This document shows, piece after piece, positions 9,579 to 17,996 of a stretch of 59,679 nucleotides of DNA. The notes below the pieces were generated by a model, which worked only from the letters and a program-made list of their open reading frames with translations, was not told the DNA's origin and did no database searches. The translations under genes were made by a program, and so were the position numbers. Source of the stretch: Sporanaerobacter acetigenes DSM 13106 (GTDB lineage Bacteria; Bacillota; Clostridia; Tissierellales; Sporanaerobacteraceae); the NCBI RefSeq assembly GCF_900130025.1, contig NZ_FQXR01000015.1, positions 1 to 59,679 on the forward strand, read 5' to 3'. Positions within the stretch are counted from its first letter, which is position 1. Each line of letters starts with the position of its first letter.

Positions 9579-10053
9579 AGCTATTCTCCCCCTCCATATA
9601 TAATATGGCCCTTTCCACTGCATCTACTATCTTGTTGTATCCTGTACACCTACATAAATTCCCTGATAGACCTTCTCTTATTTCTTCTCTAGTAGGATGA
9701 GGATTTTTATCTAATAATGCCTTTGCAGAAAGAATCATTCCAGGAGTACAAAATCCACATTGAACAGCACCACTATCAATAAAAGCCTTTTGAATTGGAT
9801 GAAGCTCTCCATTTTTAGCCAAGCCTTCTATGGTAGTTATGTGACTTCCATCAGCTTGAAAAGCCATGACTAAACAAGAAACAACCGCTTGACCGTCCAT
9901 TATAACTGTACAAGCGCCGCATTCACCTTCTCCACAGCCTTCTTTTACTCCTATAAGTCCTAAATCATCTCTAAGGAAATCTAACAATCTTTTATCTTCC
10001 TCTACATCCAAAGTTTTATTTTCTCCATTCACCATAAGTGATATTTTTTTCAT
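9568..10053 (-). CDS. Molybdenum hydroxylase, [2Fe-2S] subunit
   Basis: A 161-residue protein with both iron-sulfur motifs of the xanthine dehydrogenase/CO dehydrogenase small subunit: a plant-type ferredoxin set (C40, C45, C48, C60) and an all-helical C-terminal set (C99, C102, C134, C136). It passes electrons from the molybdenum site to the FAD subunit. Its start overlaps the FAD subunit stop by 4 bp. Size and content are normal for the family. Confidence 0.95.
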   Translation of the reverse strand: MKKISLMVNGENKTLDVEEDKRLLDFLRDDLGLIGVKEGCGEGECGACTVIMDGQAVVSCLVMAFQADGSHITTIEGLAKNGELHPIQKAFIDSGAVQCGFCTPGMILSAKALLDKNPHPTREEIREGLSGNLCRCTGYNKIVDAVERAILYMEGENSYEF

Positions 10054-10919
10054 AAAATCACCTCTTCAAAATACCTTTCCCCGTCTTCCATGGCCTCTAT
10101 GAACAATCCCTTCACTGCTTGTCTTTTATACTCTAGTGTAGGTCTTCCCTTCAATCTATTGTCAAGTACTCCTTCAAGTACTTTTAAACCTTCACATACT
10201 AAATCTTCATCTATCTTTTTATCTACAAAAACTTTTTCTACTTCTCTTTCTCTCATTGGGAACTTCCCCAATGCTCCACTGACAATTCTAATATCTTTAC
10301 ATCTTTTTTCTTCGTTCAAAGATAAAAATATACTCATGGAAATTCTAGATATAGCTAAAGCTTTTCTAAGTCCTAGCTTAGAAAAAGTAATTGCCTCATC
10401 ATTTTTTAAAGCTTTAAATTTAATATTAGTCAAAATTTCATTATTTTTTATACCTAATTCATCTTTATAAAGATAATAATCCTCAATTTTCATAGTTCTT
10501 TCCCCATTTATTGAAGCTAAAGTTATTTCACTATCAAGAGCTATAAGAGGAGGAACAGAATCTGCAGCCGGACTGCCATTGATTATATTTCCTCCAACTG
10601 TACCTCTATTCCTGATTTGAGGAGAGCCTACCATACTACAAGCCTTTTTTAAACCCATCAATTTTCTCCCCAAAATTTTTGATTCTGCTATTTGTGTAAA
10701 AGTAGTTCCCCCACCTATTTCAATATATCCATCTTTTTTAACTATATGAGATATATAGGGAATATTTGTAATATCTATCATTATGTCAGATACAATTTTG
10801 TTGTTTCTCAAATCTATAACTATATCCGTGCCTCCTGCAATTATTTCAGAATTTTCACTATATTTATCCAACAAATATAGGACTTCATCAAGTGTTTTAG
10901 GCTTGTAAGCTTTCTTCAT
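10050..10919 (-). CDS. Molybdenum hydroxylase, FAD-binding subunit
   Basis: A 289-residue FAD-binding protein of the CoxM/XdhB type. It has the AGGTD pyrophosphate loop near residue 29, a second FAD motif with GSPQIRNRGTVGGN around residues 107-120, and the C-terminal CO-dehydrogenase flavoprotein domain. It transfers electrons to NAD+ or another acceptor. It is the first of four overlapping genes (FAD, FeS, Mo-N, Mo-C), the order usual for these operons. The absence of the extra 4Fe-4S insert of 4-hydroxybenzoyl-CoA reductase argues against that alternative. Confidence 0.93.
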   Translation of the reverse strand: MKKAYKPKTLDEVLYLLDKYSENSEIIAGGTDIVIDLRNNKIVSDIMIDITNIPYISHIVKKDGYIEIGGGTTFTQIAESKILGRKLMGLKKACSMVGSPQIRNRGTVGGNIINGSPAADSVPPLIALDSEITLASINGERTMKIEDYYLYKDELGIKNNEILTNIKFKALKNDEAITFSKLGLRKALAISRISMSIFLSLNEEKRCKDIRIVSGALGKFPMREREVEKVFVDKKIDEDLVCEGLKVLEGVLDNRLKGRPTLEYKRQAVKGLFIEAMEDGERYFEEVIL

Positions 10920-10940
10920 ACCTATCCCCCCTTTTAGAAA

Positions 10941-10966
10941 TACCGCCCTCCATATGGAAGGCGGTA
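10941..10966 (-). terminator. Hairpin between purine permease and hydroxylase genes
   Basis: TACCGCC (941-947) pairs with GGCGGTA (960-966) and is extended inward by TCC/GGA. It is followed on the minus strand by TTTCT only. Stable but with a poor U tract, so it is more likely a partial terminator or an mRNA-processing hairpin setting relative expression. Confidence 0.45.
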
Positions 10967-10979
10967 TACATACTTTGTT

Positions 10980-12293
10980 TTAAATAAAACCTTTTAATAC
11001 AAATAGTATAGCTAATACATACATAATTGGAGATACATCTTTCCATTTACCAGTAAGTAACTTAAGTACTACATAAGAAACCATTCCAAAAACTATTCCT
11101 TCAGCAATACTATATGCTAAAGGCATCATTATGATAGCTAAAAATGCTGGAATTGCTTCTGTGAAATCATCAAGATTTATATCTTTTATTGGACTCATCA
11201 TAAACAATCCTACCAATATCAATGCTGGAGCTGTCGCTGCTGCTGGAACCATTATAAATATTGGTGCAAACAATAATGACAACGCAAAAAGACAAGCTGT
11301 TGTAAAAGCTGTAAGTCCTGTTCTTCCACCTTCCGCTACTCCTGATGCACTTTCCACATAAGTTGTAACAGTACTAGTCCCTAAACAAGCACCTGCAACA
11401 GTTCCTATAGCATCAGCCATAAGAGCCTGACTAACCTTTGGAAGTTTTCCATCTTCATCTAACATATTGGCCTTTGAAGATACTCCAACCAAAGTTCCAA
11501 TAGTATCAAATACGTCAACAAACAAGAAAGTAAACATTACAACAAACATATCCTTTGTAAATATCTCATCCCAAACAAACTTAAATGCTACAGGTTTAAG
11601 TGATGGAGGAAGAGAAAACACTCCACTTGGATGAGTAACTCCCATAGGAATACCTATAATTGTTGTAACAATGATACCTATTAGAAGTGCTCCCTTAACT
11701 TGTTTTGCAAGTAATATTCCCATTATTACAAGACCTATAAGTGCTAATATAGCTTCACTGCTGTGTATATTCCCCAATGTAAGAATTGCTCCACCTTGCT
11801 CTACTATTCCCGCTGAAGAAAGTCCTATAAATGCAATAAACAATCCAATTCCCACAGAAACTGCTTTTTTAAGATTGGTTGGTATGGCATCAAATATAGC
11901 TTCTCTTACTTTAAAAGTCGACAAGATTATGAAAATTATACCTTCAAGAAATACTGCTGTAAGTGCAAATTGCCAAGAATGTCCCATTCCCAATACTACT
12001 GAATAAGCAAAAAATGCATTTAATCCCATACCTGGTGCTAATGCAAATGGATAATTTGCATAAAAAGCCATAACTAAAGTTGCTATAACTGCTGAAAGTG
12101 CTGTGGCAGTAAATACTCCTCCTTTATCCATTCCTGCCTCAGCCAATGTAATTGGATTTACCACTAAAATATAAGCCATAGTCATAAACGTAGTAATACC
12201 AGCTAATACCTCGGTTTTAGTATCAGTATTATTTTCTTTGAGTTTGAATTTTTTTTCAAAAAACCCACCACTGGCTTGTGAATTAGTCGTCAT
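10980..12293 (-). CDS. pbuG: Purine permease, NCS2 AzgA/PbuG type
   Basis: A 437-residue membrane protein of the AzgA/PbuG hypoxanthine-guanine-adenine permease group. Landmarks are the N-terminal TKTEVLAGITTFMTMAYIL, NPFAL-equivalent YPFALAPGMGLNAFFAY, the FVDVFDTIGTLVG block and GTSTVTTYVESASGVAEGGRTG. There are about 12-13 hydrophobic segments. It brings free purine bases into the cell for the deaminase and hydroxylase encoded downstream. It has its own promoter at 12408-12436, so permease and hydroxylase genes may form a transcription unit separate from the shell genes. No purine riboswitch was recognised in the leader. Confidence 0.93.
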   Translation of the reverse strand: MTTNSQASGGFFEKKFKLKENNTDTKTEVLAGITTFMTMAYILVVNPITLAEAGMDKGGVFTATALSAVIATLVMAFYANYPFALAPGMGLNAFFAYSVVLGMGHSWQFALTAVFLEGIIFIILSTFKVREAIFDAIPTNLKKAVSVGIGLFIAFIGLSSAGIVEQGGAILTLGNIHSSEAILALIGLVIMGILLAKQVKGALLIGIIVTTIIGIPMGVTHPSGVFSLPPSLKPVAFKFVWDEIFTKDMFVVMFTFLFVDVFDTIGTLVGVSSKANMLDEDGKLPKVSQALMADAIGTVAGACLGTSTVTTYVESASGVAEGGRTGLTAFTTACLFALSLLFAPIFIMVPAAATAPALILVGLFMMSPIKDINLDDFTEAIPAFLAIIMMPLAYSIAEGIVFGMVSYVVLKLLTGKWKDVSPIMYVLAILFVLKGFI

Positions 12294-12407
12294 TGTACTC
12301 CTCCTTTTTCTTTTTATTTAAAAAAACTATCCCCCTTTCTTTTATATATAATTTTAGACATTTACAAAATGCCATAACCTTTATGTGAATTTAAATTATC
12401 TATAAAT

Positions 12408-12436
12408 ATAATATCAATGTCATTTGCAATAGTCAA
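12408..12436 (-). promoter_or_regulatory. Promoter of pbuG and downstream purine genes
   Basis: The minus strand has TTGACT (12431-12436), a 17-bp spacer and TATTAT (12408-12413), leaving a leader of about 110 nt before pbuG. Inverted repeats lie just upstream at 12470-12507. Confidence 0.65.
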
Positions 12437-12469
12437 TGGAAGAATGAAATGTCGAATTTAAATGTTTAT

Positions 12470-12507
12470 TATGTAGTGAACATTACATAGTTTTTATTTG
12501 CCTATGT
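12470..12507. promoter_or_regulatory. Overlapping inverted repeats upstream of pbuG promoter
   Basis: TATGTA (12470-12475) with TACATA (12484-12489), and ACATAG (12485-12490) with CTATGT (12502-12507), share a middle arm just upstream of the promoter's -35. They are candidate regulator sites, for example for the PucR-type protein encoded at 21570. That link is inference. Confidence 0.35.
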
Positions 12508-12534
12508 TTCATATATTATAAATAATCCAAATAA

Positions 12535-14352
12535 TCATTCCCCAACAATAGGAGGAAGAATTTTAAAGTTGTTTACATCAACCAATCCTTTATCTGTTAT
12601 TTTCCATACTGGACTTGTTGAAAGAGCTAAAAATGAAAGATGCATAAATGGTGCATGTACACTGGTTCCCAATTCCCTTGTGGCTATAGCTTCCAATTCA
12701 GCAATCTTTTCGCTTACTTCGTGACCTGAAAGTTCATCTGTTATAAGTCCTCCTACTGGAAGCCTCAATTCAGATAGTATCTTTCCTTTGTTAGCTATTG
12801 TAAGTCCCCCACCTATTTCTATAACTCTATTTACAGCCAATACCATATCCCTCAAATTTGTACCTACTACTATGATATTGTGAGTATCATGAGCCACAGA
12901 TTCAGCAAAAGCTCCTTCCCTCATCCCAAATCCTTTAACAAAAGCCTTTCCTATATTGCCATTTCTGCCATATCTCTCTATACAAGCTATTTCCAGCACA
13001 TCTTTATTTACATCTGGAAGAACCACCTTATTTGAAACTCTAACTTCTTCTTCCAAGCATCTTGACAAATTTTGATCTGGAATAAGCTTTATACATCTAA
13101 CCTTTGCAGTATTTCCAGCTGCACTGATTTCTAAATCTTTTTCAGAAATAGGTCCACGTTTTACTGAATTCTTCACTTCTGCCGGATAAGTATATTTAGG
13201 AAGATCTATTAAAAGTTCACCATGTAAAGCCACTAGTTTTCCTTCTATAAATACCCCTTCTACTTTCATCTCATTTAAATCACTGATTACAGCTATATCT
13301 GCTAATTTTCCAGGAGCTAATACTCCCACATCTTCCAATCCAAAATAACTTGCAGAATTTATGGTAGCCATTTGAATAGCTTCTATTGGATCTACTCCTT
13401 CTCTTATAGTTCTTCTAATTATTTCATTCATATGACCTAGCTTTTCTAGATCAGCTGCCACCATATCATCCGTAGCTAATATGCATCTTCTAGAATCAAA
13501 TCCTTCTTCCGTGACTGCCCTAATACATTCAGCCATATTTCTTTGAGTTGAACCTTCTCTCATAAATAGATAAACTCCTTGCCTCAATTTTTCCATAGCT
13601 TCTTTCTTACTAGTGGTTTCATGACAAGAGCAGCTGCCACCAGTAGCTATTATATGAGAAGCCAATTCTTTTCCATATAATTCCGGAGCATTCCCATCTA
13701 CAACCATTCCCTTGCTTCTTGCATAAATAGTAGATGCAAGCAAATCTGTTATTATCTCAGGGGTATTTTTATACACATGTTTTGCATTGCTATATCCTTG
13801 CAATTCACCAATACCTACTATATTCTTATAATTTAAAAGTTCTTCCATATCATCAGATGTCACATCAACTCCTGCTGTCTCTAAATCTGGACAATCAGGT
13901 GTAAGTGCTGGCACCACCAATTTGATATGATTGGGTACATTTCCTATTTCATCAGCCATAGCCTTTATACCTATAGGGCCTAGTGCATTGCCTATCTCAT
14001 GAGGATCAGCAATCAATGTAGTAGTTCCAGACGGTATGGAAAGCCTTGAAAATTCCGTTATTGTAAGCATACTACTTTCAAAATGCATATGAGAATCTAT
14101 AAAACCTGGTGATAAATATTTCCCTCTAACATCAATAACCAATGTATCAGACCCCGTAAGGTCCTTTGAATCCCCTACCAACAATATATACTTACCTTTT
14201 ATAGCAATATCTGCTGTATAAATTTCTCTTGTGATAACATTTACCACTTCACCGCCATACAATATGGTATCCGCAAAATATTTATCACCCATTAAAGTAT
14301 CTATTAAATTTCTATATTCCATTGCTCTTTTATAATATAATGGGTTGTTCAA
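12535..14352 (-). CDS. Adenine-deaminase-like amidohydrolase, diverged; candidate aminoimidazole deaminase
   Basis: A 605-residue protein that aligns end to end with adenine deaminase: HMHFESSM (H88, H90), GIGE (E183), REGS and the C-terminal HDTHNIIVVG block. The active-site surroundings differ from the canonical copy. PSCVPATP becomes [16 protein letters not shown] becomes GELQGYSN, DGHGP becomes DGNAP (His to Asn at 221), TEHEC becomes SCHET and CTDDKHPE becomes ATDDMVAA. It sits 19 bp after the BMC vertex gene, at the end of the shell operon. I infer a substrate other than adenine; 4-aminoimidazole would fit the pathway. The frame begins at TTG (14352) 11 nt after GGGGGG; ATG at 14322 is the alternative. 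Confidence 0.8.
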   Translation of the reverse strand: MNNPLYYKRAMEYRNLIDTLMGDKYFADTILYGGEVVNVITREIYTADIAIKGKYILLVGDSKDLTGSDTLVIDVRGKYLSPGFIDSHMHFESSMLTITEFSRLSIPSGTTTLIADPHEIGNALGPIGIKAMADEIGNVPNHIKLVVPALTPDCPDLETAGVDVTSDDMEELLNYKNIVGIGELQGYSNAKHVYKNTPEIITDLLASTIYARSKGMVVDGNAPELYGKELASHIIATGGSCSCHETTSKKEAMEKLRQGVYLFMREGSTQRNMAECIRAVTEEGFDSRRCILATDDMVAADLEKLGHMNEIIRRTIREGVDPIEAIQMATINSASYFGLEDVGVLAPGKLADIAVISDLNEMKVEGVFIEGKLVALHGELLIDLPKYTYPAEVKNSVKRGPISEKDLEISAAGNTAKVRCIKLIPDQNLSRCLEEEVRVSNKVVLPDVNKDVLEIACIERYGRNGNIGKAFVKGFGMREGAFAESVAHDTHNIIVVGTNLRDMVLAVNRVIEIGGGLTIANKGKILSELRLPVGGLITDELSGHEVSEKIAELEAIATRELGTSVHAPFMHLSFLALSTSPVWKITDKGLVDVNNFKILPPIVGE

Positions 14353-14371
14353 CTTAAAATTAACCCCCCTT

Positions 14372-14659
14372 CTAGTTTCCTCCTAATGTTTCCTTGTGGA
14401 CATCCATACTATCTATGATTCCTACTATAGATATATCTATAGGAGAATCCATTTTTCTTGCTGCAATCCTTGAAGCTGTACCTTTTACATAAATAACCAA
14501 TTCGCCTATGCCAGCACCTACTGTATCTACTCCAATTAGAGGTTCCCCTATAGGCTTCAACTCTATATTGAGAGGCTGAGTAATCAATAGTTTACTGCCC
14601 ACAAGTTTCTCATCTTTTCTAGTAGCTACAACTGTTCCTATCACTCTACCAATATACAT
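14372..14659 (-). CDS. BMC vertex protein, EutN/CcmL (BMC-P) family
   Basis: A 95-residue pentameric vertex protein of bacterial microcompartments. The OB-like fold starts with MYIGRVIGTVVATRKDEKLVGSK in the usual form and continues with the GVDTVGAGIGELVI motif that defines the family. Pentamers close the corners of the icosahedral shell. It is the only BMC-P gene in the window and lies between the flavoprotein-like gene and the diverged deaminase with 12-19 bp gaps, in one operon. Confidence 0.95.
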   Translation of the reverse strand: MYIGRVIGTVVATRKDEKLVGSKLLITQPLNIELKPIGEPLIGVDTVGAGIGELVIYVKGTASRIAARKMDSPIDISIVGIIDSMDVHKETLGGN

Positions 14660-14672
14660 ATTACCTCTCCTC

Positions 14673-15398
14673 TCAATTTTCTTTTATTATTTTAATTCCT
14701 AACTCCCTAGCCCTATCCTTGGCTAATGGCGTAAATATTGTATTTCTACGAATATGCAATTCTCTATTTGTGTGAGACAAATTCATTAAATCCTTTTCAG
14801 TAATAACAGTTTTCTCTGCTTTTTCTAAGCTTTCTATGCCATTTGATATAGGCAATATTTTGTCTACATATTTCTTTGTTTCTATTTCTACTGCTCCCAT
14901 TTTTAACAAATTTTCAATATGTTTTTCAACTTGATTGTTTATAACACTGTTTTTGCACTCTTCCCCATTGAACTTTCTTACACAACCAAAGTCTAAAAAG
15001 ACTTTTTTGTTTTTGTACAAAAACCCCCATATGACATTTGGAACAAAAGTGTCAATCACCCCTAAACTAACTTTAGAAAGGGTATTCATAGTTATATTTG
15101 GAACTACAACTTGAGAGTATCCATGAAAAATATTATTTAGCTCATAAATATCTTTTTCAATATATATTTTTTTAGGATCCAGTTCTCTTTTTATCTTTTC
15201 TACATCTAATATTTTCCCTCCCATAAAAGAGAAGCCTATGTCCATAGGAACATTTTGAGCCTTAACTTTTCTTAAATCCTCTATTTTTTCATTTATAGCC
15301 CAATTTGATCCCGTAAAAAGAGCCAAAATACAGTCCTCATTATTTACTTTTGATGTGATACCCTCAAGTATATTTAAAGTAAACTCATATTTATCCAT
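14673..15398 (-). CDS. BMC-associated flavoprotein-like protein (Eut hypothetical family)
   Basis: This 241-residue protein resembles the conserved hypothetical ethanolamine-utilisation protein found in many clostridial BMC operons, which has a flavoprotein-like Rossmann fold. It has alternating strands and helices with LALFTGSN near residue 26, VVVPNITMNTLSKVS near residue 96 and a C-terminal segment ending HIRRNTIFTPLAKDRARELG, typical of this group. Its activity is not established; redox or cofactor handling has been suggested for relatives. It lies 20 bp after a BMC-H gene and 14 bp before the vertex gene. Confidence 0.7.
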   Translation of the reverse strand: MDKYEFTLNILEGITSKVNNEDCILALFTGSNWAINEKIEDLRKVKAQNVPMDIGFSFMGGKILDVEKIKRELDPKKIYIEKDIYELNNIFHGYSQVVVPNITMNTLSKVSLGVIDTFVPNVIWGFLYKNKKVFLDFGCVRKFNGEECKNSVINNQVEKHIENLLKMGAVEIETKKYVDKILPISNGIESLEKAEKTVITEKDLMNLSHTNRELHIRRNTIFTPLAKDRARELGIKIIKEN

Positions 15399-15417
15399 TC
15401 AAAACACTCCACTTTAA

Positions 15418-15696
15418 TTATTCAATAGTTTTCAAAATAACCCTTTCAACTTCTGAATGTGGTCTTGGAATTACATGAACAGAATATAATTCTCCAACAT
15501 TTCTTGCAGCTTCTGCTCCTGCGTCTACTGCTGCTTTAACTGCACCAACATCTCCCCTAACCATAACTGTAACAAGACCAAAACCTATTTTTTCATATCC
15601 TACTATAGTAACATTTGCAGCTTTAACCATAGCATCTGCAGCTTCTATTGCACCTACCAACCCTTTAGTTTCAACCATGCCCAATGCTTGACTCAT
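15418..15696 (-). CDS. BMC-H shell protein (EutM/PduA-like)
   Basis: A 92-residue single-BMC-domain hexamer protein. It begins [20 protein letters not shown], continues with the pore-region strand [19 protein letters not shown] and ends with the HVIPRPH motif. It forms flat hexagonal tiles whose central pore lets metabolites pass. It is followed by the flavoprotein-like gene and preceded by another BMC-H gene. Its closest look-alikes are EutM/PduA-type tiles. The pore loop (KIGFGL) differs from the other two copies. Confidence 0.96.
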   Translation of the reverse strand: MSQALGMVETKGLVGAIEAADAMVKAANVTIVGYEKIGFGLVTVMVRGDVGAVKAAVDAGAEAARNVGELYSVHVIPRPHSEVERVILKTIE

Positions 15697-15722
15697 ACTT
15701 TTCTCCTCCTCATTTATAAATT

Positions 15723-16079
15723 TTATTTCTTATTTTTTTCTTTGGTACCATTTGCTTTTTGTTCTTCTTTTTGCTTTTTTTCATTTAAATTTTTAGAAAA
15801 CTGTTCTATAAGTTTATCTACTTCGTCATGAGGTCTTGGAATCACATGACCAGATACAATTTTCCCTACTCTATTTCCCGCCTCAACACCTGCGTCTACT
15901 GCTGCTTGAACCGCTGCCACTTCTCCTGCAAATTGAATAGTCACACTTACAGCTTTATCTACACCTATGACTTTTTCAACGCCAATCAAATTTACATCTG
16001 CCGCCTTACTTGCTGCATCTAATGCTGTAACAGTCGTAGCAAATCCTACAGTTTCAATAAGCCCTAATGCCTTATCCAT
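15723..16079 (-). CDS. BMC-H shell protein with charged C-terminal tail
   Basis: A 118-residue BMC-H protein. Residues 1-92 form the standard domain ([44 protein letters not shown]). It carries a tail of about 25 residues made almost only of K, E, N and Q ([10 protein letters not shown]...). Pore-region sequence [10 protein letters not shown] is unlike the neighbouring copies, suggesting a different pore. The tail might face the lumen or cytosol and recruit a partner; that is inference. Confidence 0.94.
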   Translation of the reverse strand: MDKALGLIETVGFATTVTALDAASKAADVNLIGVEKVIGVDKAVSVTIQFAGEVAAVQAAVDAGVEAGNRVGKIVSGHVIPRPHDEVDKLIEQFSKNLNEKKQKEEQKANGTKEKNKK

Positions 16080-16099
16080 GATTTGCCTCCCACCTTCCT

Positions 16100-16324
16100 T
16101 TAACGATTTCCTTTAAGCTTTCGAGCTACTTCATCTAATGTGACCATAGTAGCATTAGTCCCTTTACTTTCCATTTTCTTTTCCCCATGTATTATTTCTG
16201 ATATAATTTTTTCCTCATGAGATGTAATATTCTCTGCTTTTACCATTTCTCTATTTGTTCCTATATCTTTTTGGTCTTTTTTCACTTGATTATTCATAGC
16301 TACTCTAGCTAGTGGATTCACCAT
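16100..16324 (-). CDS. Small BMC-operon protein of unknown function
   Basis: A 74-residue hydrophilic protein between two BMC-H genes, 20 bp from each side. I do not recognise a family. The N-terminus reads NPLARVAMNNQVKK, the middle is charged and apparently disordered, and the C-terminus MVTLDEVARKLKGNR is predicted by eye to be an amphipathic helix. It might be a linker, a cargo adaptor or a regulatory peptide. The ribosome site (GGTGG) and the position inside a compact operon support that it is translated. Confidence 0.65.
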   Translation of the reverse strand: MVNPLARVAMNNQVKKDQKDIGTNREMVKAENITSHEEKIISEIIHGEKKMESKGTNATMVTLDEVARKLKGNR

Positions 16325-16347
16325 TATATCACCACCATATTATATAG

Positions 16348-16611
16348 TTAAAAAATTTTATCAACTTCATCATGAGGTCTTGGAATTACATTAGCTGAAA
16401 CTACTTCTGCTATTTGTGCTGCCTTCTCTTTTCCGTTTTGCACTGCAGCTTGAACTGCTGCCACTTCTCCTGTGACTGTTATGGAAACAAGACCTGAACC
16501 AACAATTTGATAATCTAATATTTTTACATTGGCAGACTTCACCATTGTATCAGCTGCTTCTATTGCAGCAACTAAACTTCTAGTTTCAACCATTCCTATA
16601 GCTTCCCTCAA
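16348..16611 (-). CDS. BMC-H shell protein, shortest copy
   Basis: An 87-residue BMC-H protein: [37 protein letters not shown] and C-terminal [14 protein letters not shown]. With the copies at 15418 and 15723 it makes three hexamer paralogues. No trimeric tandem-domain (BMC-T) gene is seen, so this is a minimal shell set unless more shell genes lie elsewhere. It is the first shell gene of the operon, 17 bp after the UbiD-family gene. Confidence 0.95.
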   Translation of the reverse strand: MREAIGMVETRSLVAAIEAADTMVKSANVKILDYQIVGSGLVSITVTGEVAAVQAAVQNGKEKAAQIAEVVSANVIPRPHDEVDKIF

Positions 16612-16628
16612 AACTCTTCACCTCTTTT

Positions 16629-17981
16629 TTACTTAATATTTGGAAAATATTTTTTTATATCTATTTCCTCAAAACCCGGAATTCTGGCTCTTTCAAATTT
16701 TTCCCCTGCTTCTCCAAGAGGCTTTGTTGCATCTATACCTATTTTGTCAGTAACTCCCCTCAAACCATGAGATGGTTCCAAGGATGATCCAAGTCCGCCT
16801 TGAACAATCACTAAATCTTGTGAAGCTTGAGCTCTTGTAGTAATAGCCCACTCTATATCCCTCAAATCAAATATGTCTACATCTCTGTCCACAACCACTA
16901 CATGTTTTAAATCCTTGCTGCTACCTAAGGCTGCAATTATAGCACTTTTCCCATCCCCAGAATTTTTCTTGTCTATAGATACAAAAGCATTGAATCTATA
17001 TCCTCCACCTTCTGTTACATTTACATCTACTACATCTACTTGATTTTTTACATAATTGTAAAGTTCAACCTCCCTTATAAGTCCATTAGATAAATGTTCT
17101 TCCCTACAAGGAAATGCTACTTGAAATATAGGATCATTCCTATGCATGACTGCATCTATTTCTATAATAGGATGATAATTTGCTTCACCATAGTATCCCA
17201 TCAATTCTCCAAAAGGTCCTTCAATTTTTCTCTTATTGGGAACCATTCTACCTTCAAGTACTATTTCACTATGTGCAGGAACTAAAATATCTACGGTCTC
17301 ACAAGAAACAAGTTCTATTGGTTCTCCTCTTAAGGCACTATCTATCTCATATTTATCTACGCCATAAGTAGAACTACTTACTTGACTAGCCATTAAAAGT
17401 TCTGCATCATAACCCAATACTATGGCTATCTCAAGCGGTTTATTCAATTTTTCCAATTCGAGAAAATCACTGGTAAGCTTTGGCGATACAATAAGAGCAC
17501 TTAATTCATTTCCTCCATTGACTTGAAACCTTCTAACTGAAGTATAGTACTTTCCCGTTTCAGGGTCTTTTACTACCATCATGCCTGCTGTTATGAAACT
17601 TGAAGAATCTTTTTCTTGAAGAGTTGGTATGGGAAACATTCTAGGCAAATCAATGTTTCTTTTTATGACATTTTCTTTAACAGGACCATTATTAACTATA
17701 TTATAAGGTTTTGGATTTGCAATTGCTTCCATAAATCTAAAAATTCTGTCTTTATGGGTCATGCCTAAAAGATTATATAAAGTTTCCCTATCTCCATAAA
17801 GACCACCAGCAACTTTTACATTGCTGCCCTTTATATTTTTAAAAAGTATGGGTCTTTTATTGTCAAAATATTTTAATACTCCACCCAATTCATATTTAGA
17901 ATCTACTCTAGTTTCACAGACCAAAAGTTTTCCCATACTACTAAGTCTATCTAAAGTAGATCTGAGCATTTGTCTTTCCAA
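16629..17981 (-). CDS. UbiD-family prenyl-FMN decarboxylase
   Basis: A 450-residue UbiD-family (de)carboxylase, which uses prenylated FMN made by a UbiX partner to remove CO2 from unsaturated or aromatic acids. Family marks include the MFPIPTLQEKDSSSFITAG region, ISSSTYGVDKYE-type sequence and the E-x-x-R-type network in EGPFGELMGYYGE near residue 265. It sits directly next to ubiX and the shell genes. In the proposed pathway it would decarboxylate 4-amino-5-imidazolecarboxylate; that is inference. The frame opens with TTG 8 nt after GGGGG; the ATG four codons later is an alternative start. Confidence 0.88.
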   Translation of the reverse strand: MERQMLRSTLDRLSSMGKLLVCETRVDSKYELGGVLKYFDNKRPILFKNIKGSNVKVAGGLYGDRETLYNLLGMTHKDRIFRFMEAIANPKPYNIVNNGPVKENVIKRNIDLPRMFPIPTLQEKDSSSFITAGMMVVKDPETGKYYTSVRRFQVNGGNELSALIVSPKLTSDFLELEKLNKPLEIAIVLGYDAELLMASQVSSSTYGVDKYEIDSALRGEPIELVSCETVDILVPAHSEIVLEGRMVPNKRKIEGPFGELMGYYGEANYHPIIEIDAVMHRNDPIFQVAFPCREEHLSNGLIREVELYNYVKNQVDVVDVNVTEGGGYRFNAFVSIDKKNSGDGKSAIIAALGSSKDLKHVVVVDRDVDIFDLRDIEWAITTRAQASQDLVIVQGGLGSSLEPSHGLRGVTDKIGIDATKPLGEAGEKFERARIPGFEEIDIKKYFPNIK

Positions 17982-17996
17982 ACATCCTACCCCCTT

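Noticed and set aside
7318-10919. Nicotinate dehydrogenase proper
   Set aside because: The subunit layout matches, but no other nicotinate fermentation genes are seen and the neighbours are adenine deaminases and a purine permease.
12294-12534. Purine riboswitch before pbuG
   Set aside because: I read the minus strand for the conserved core (ATA-GG, TCTACC, CCGTAAA-like segments) and did not find it. A covariance scan would settle it.
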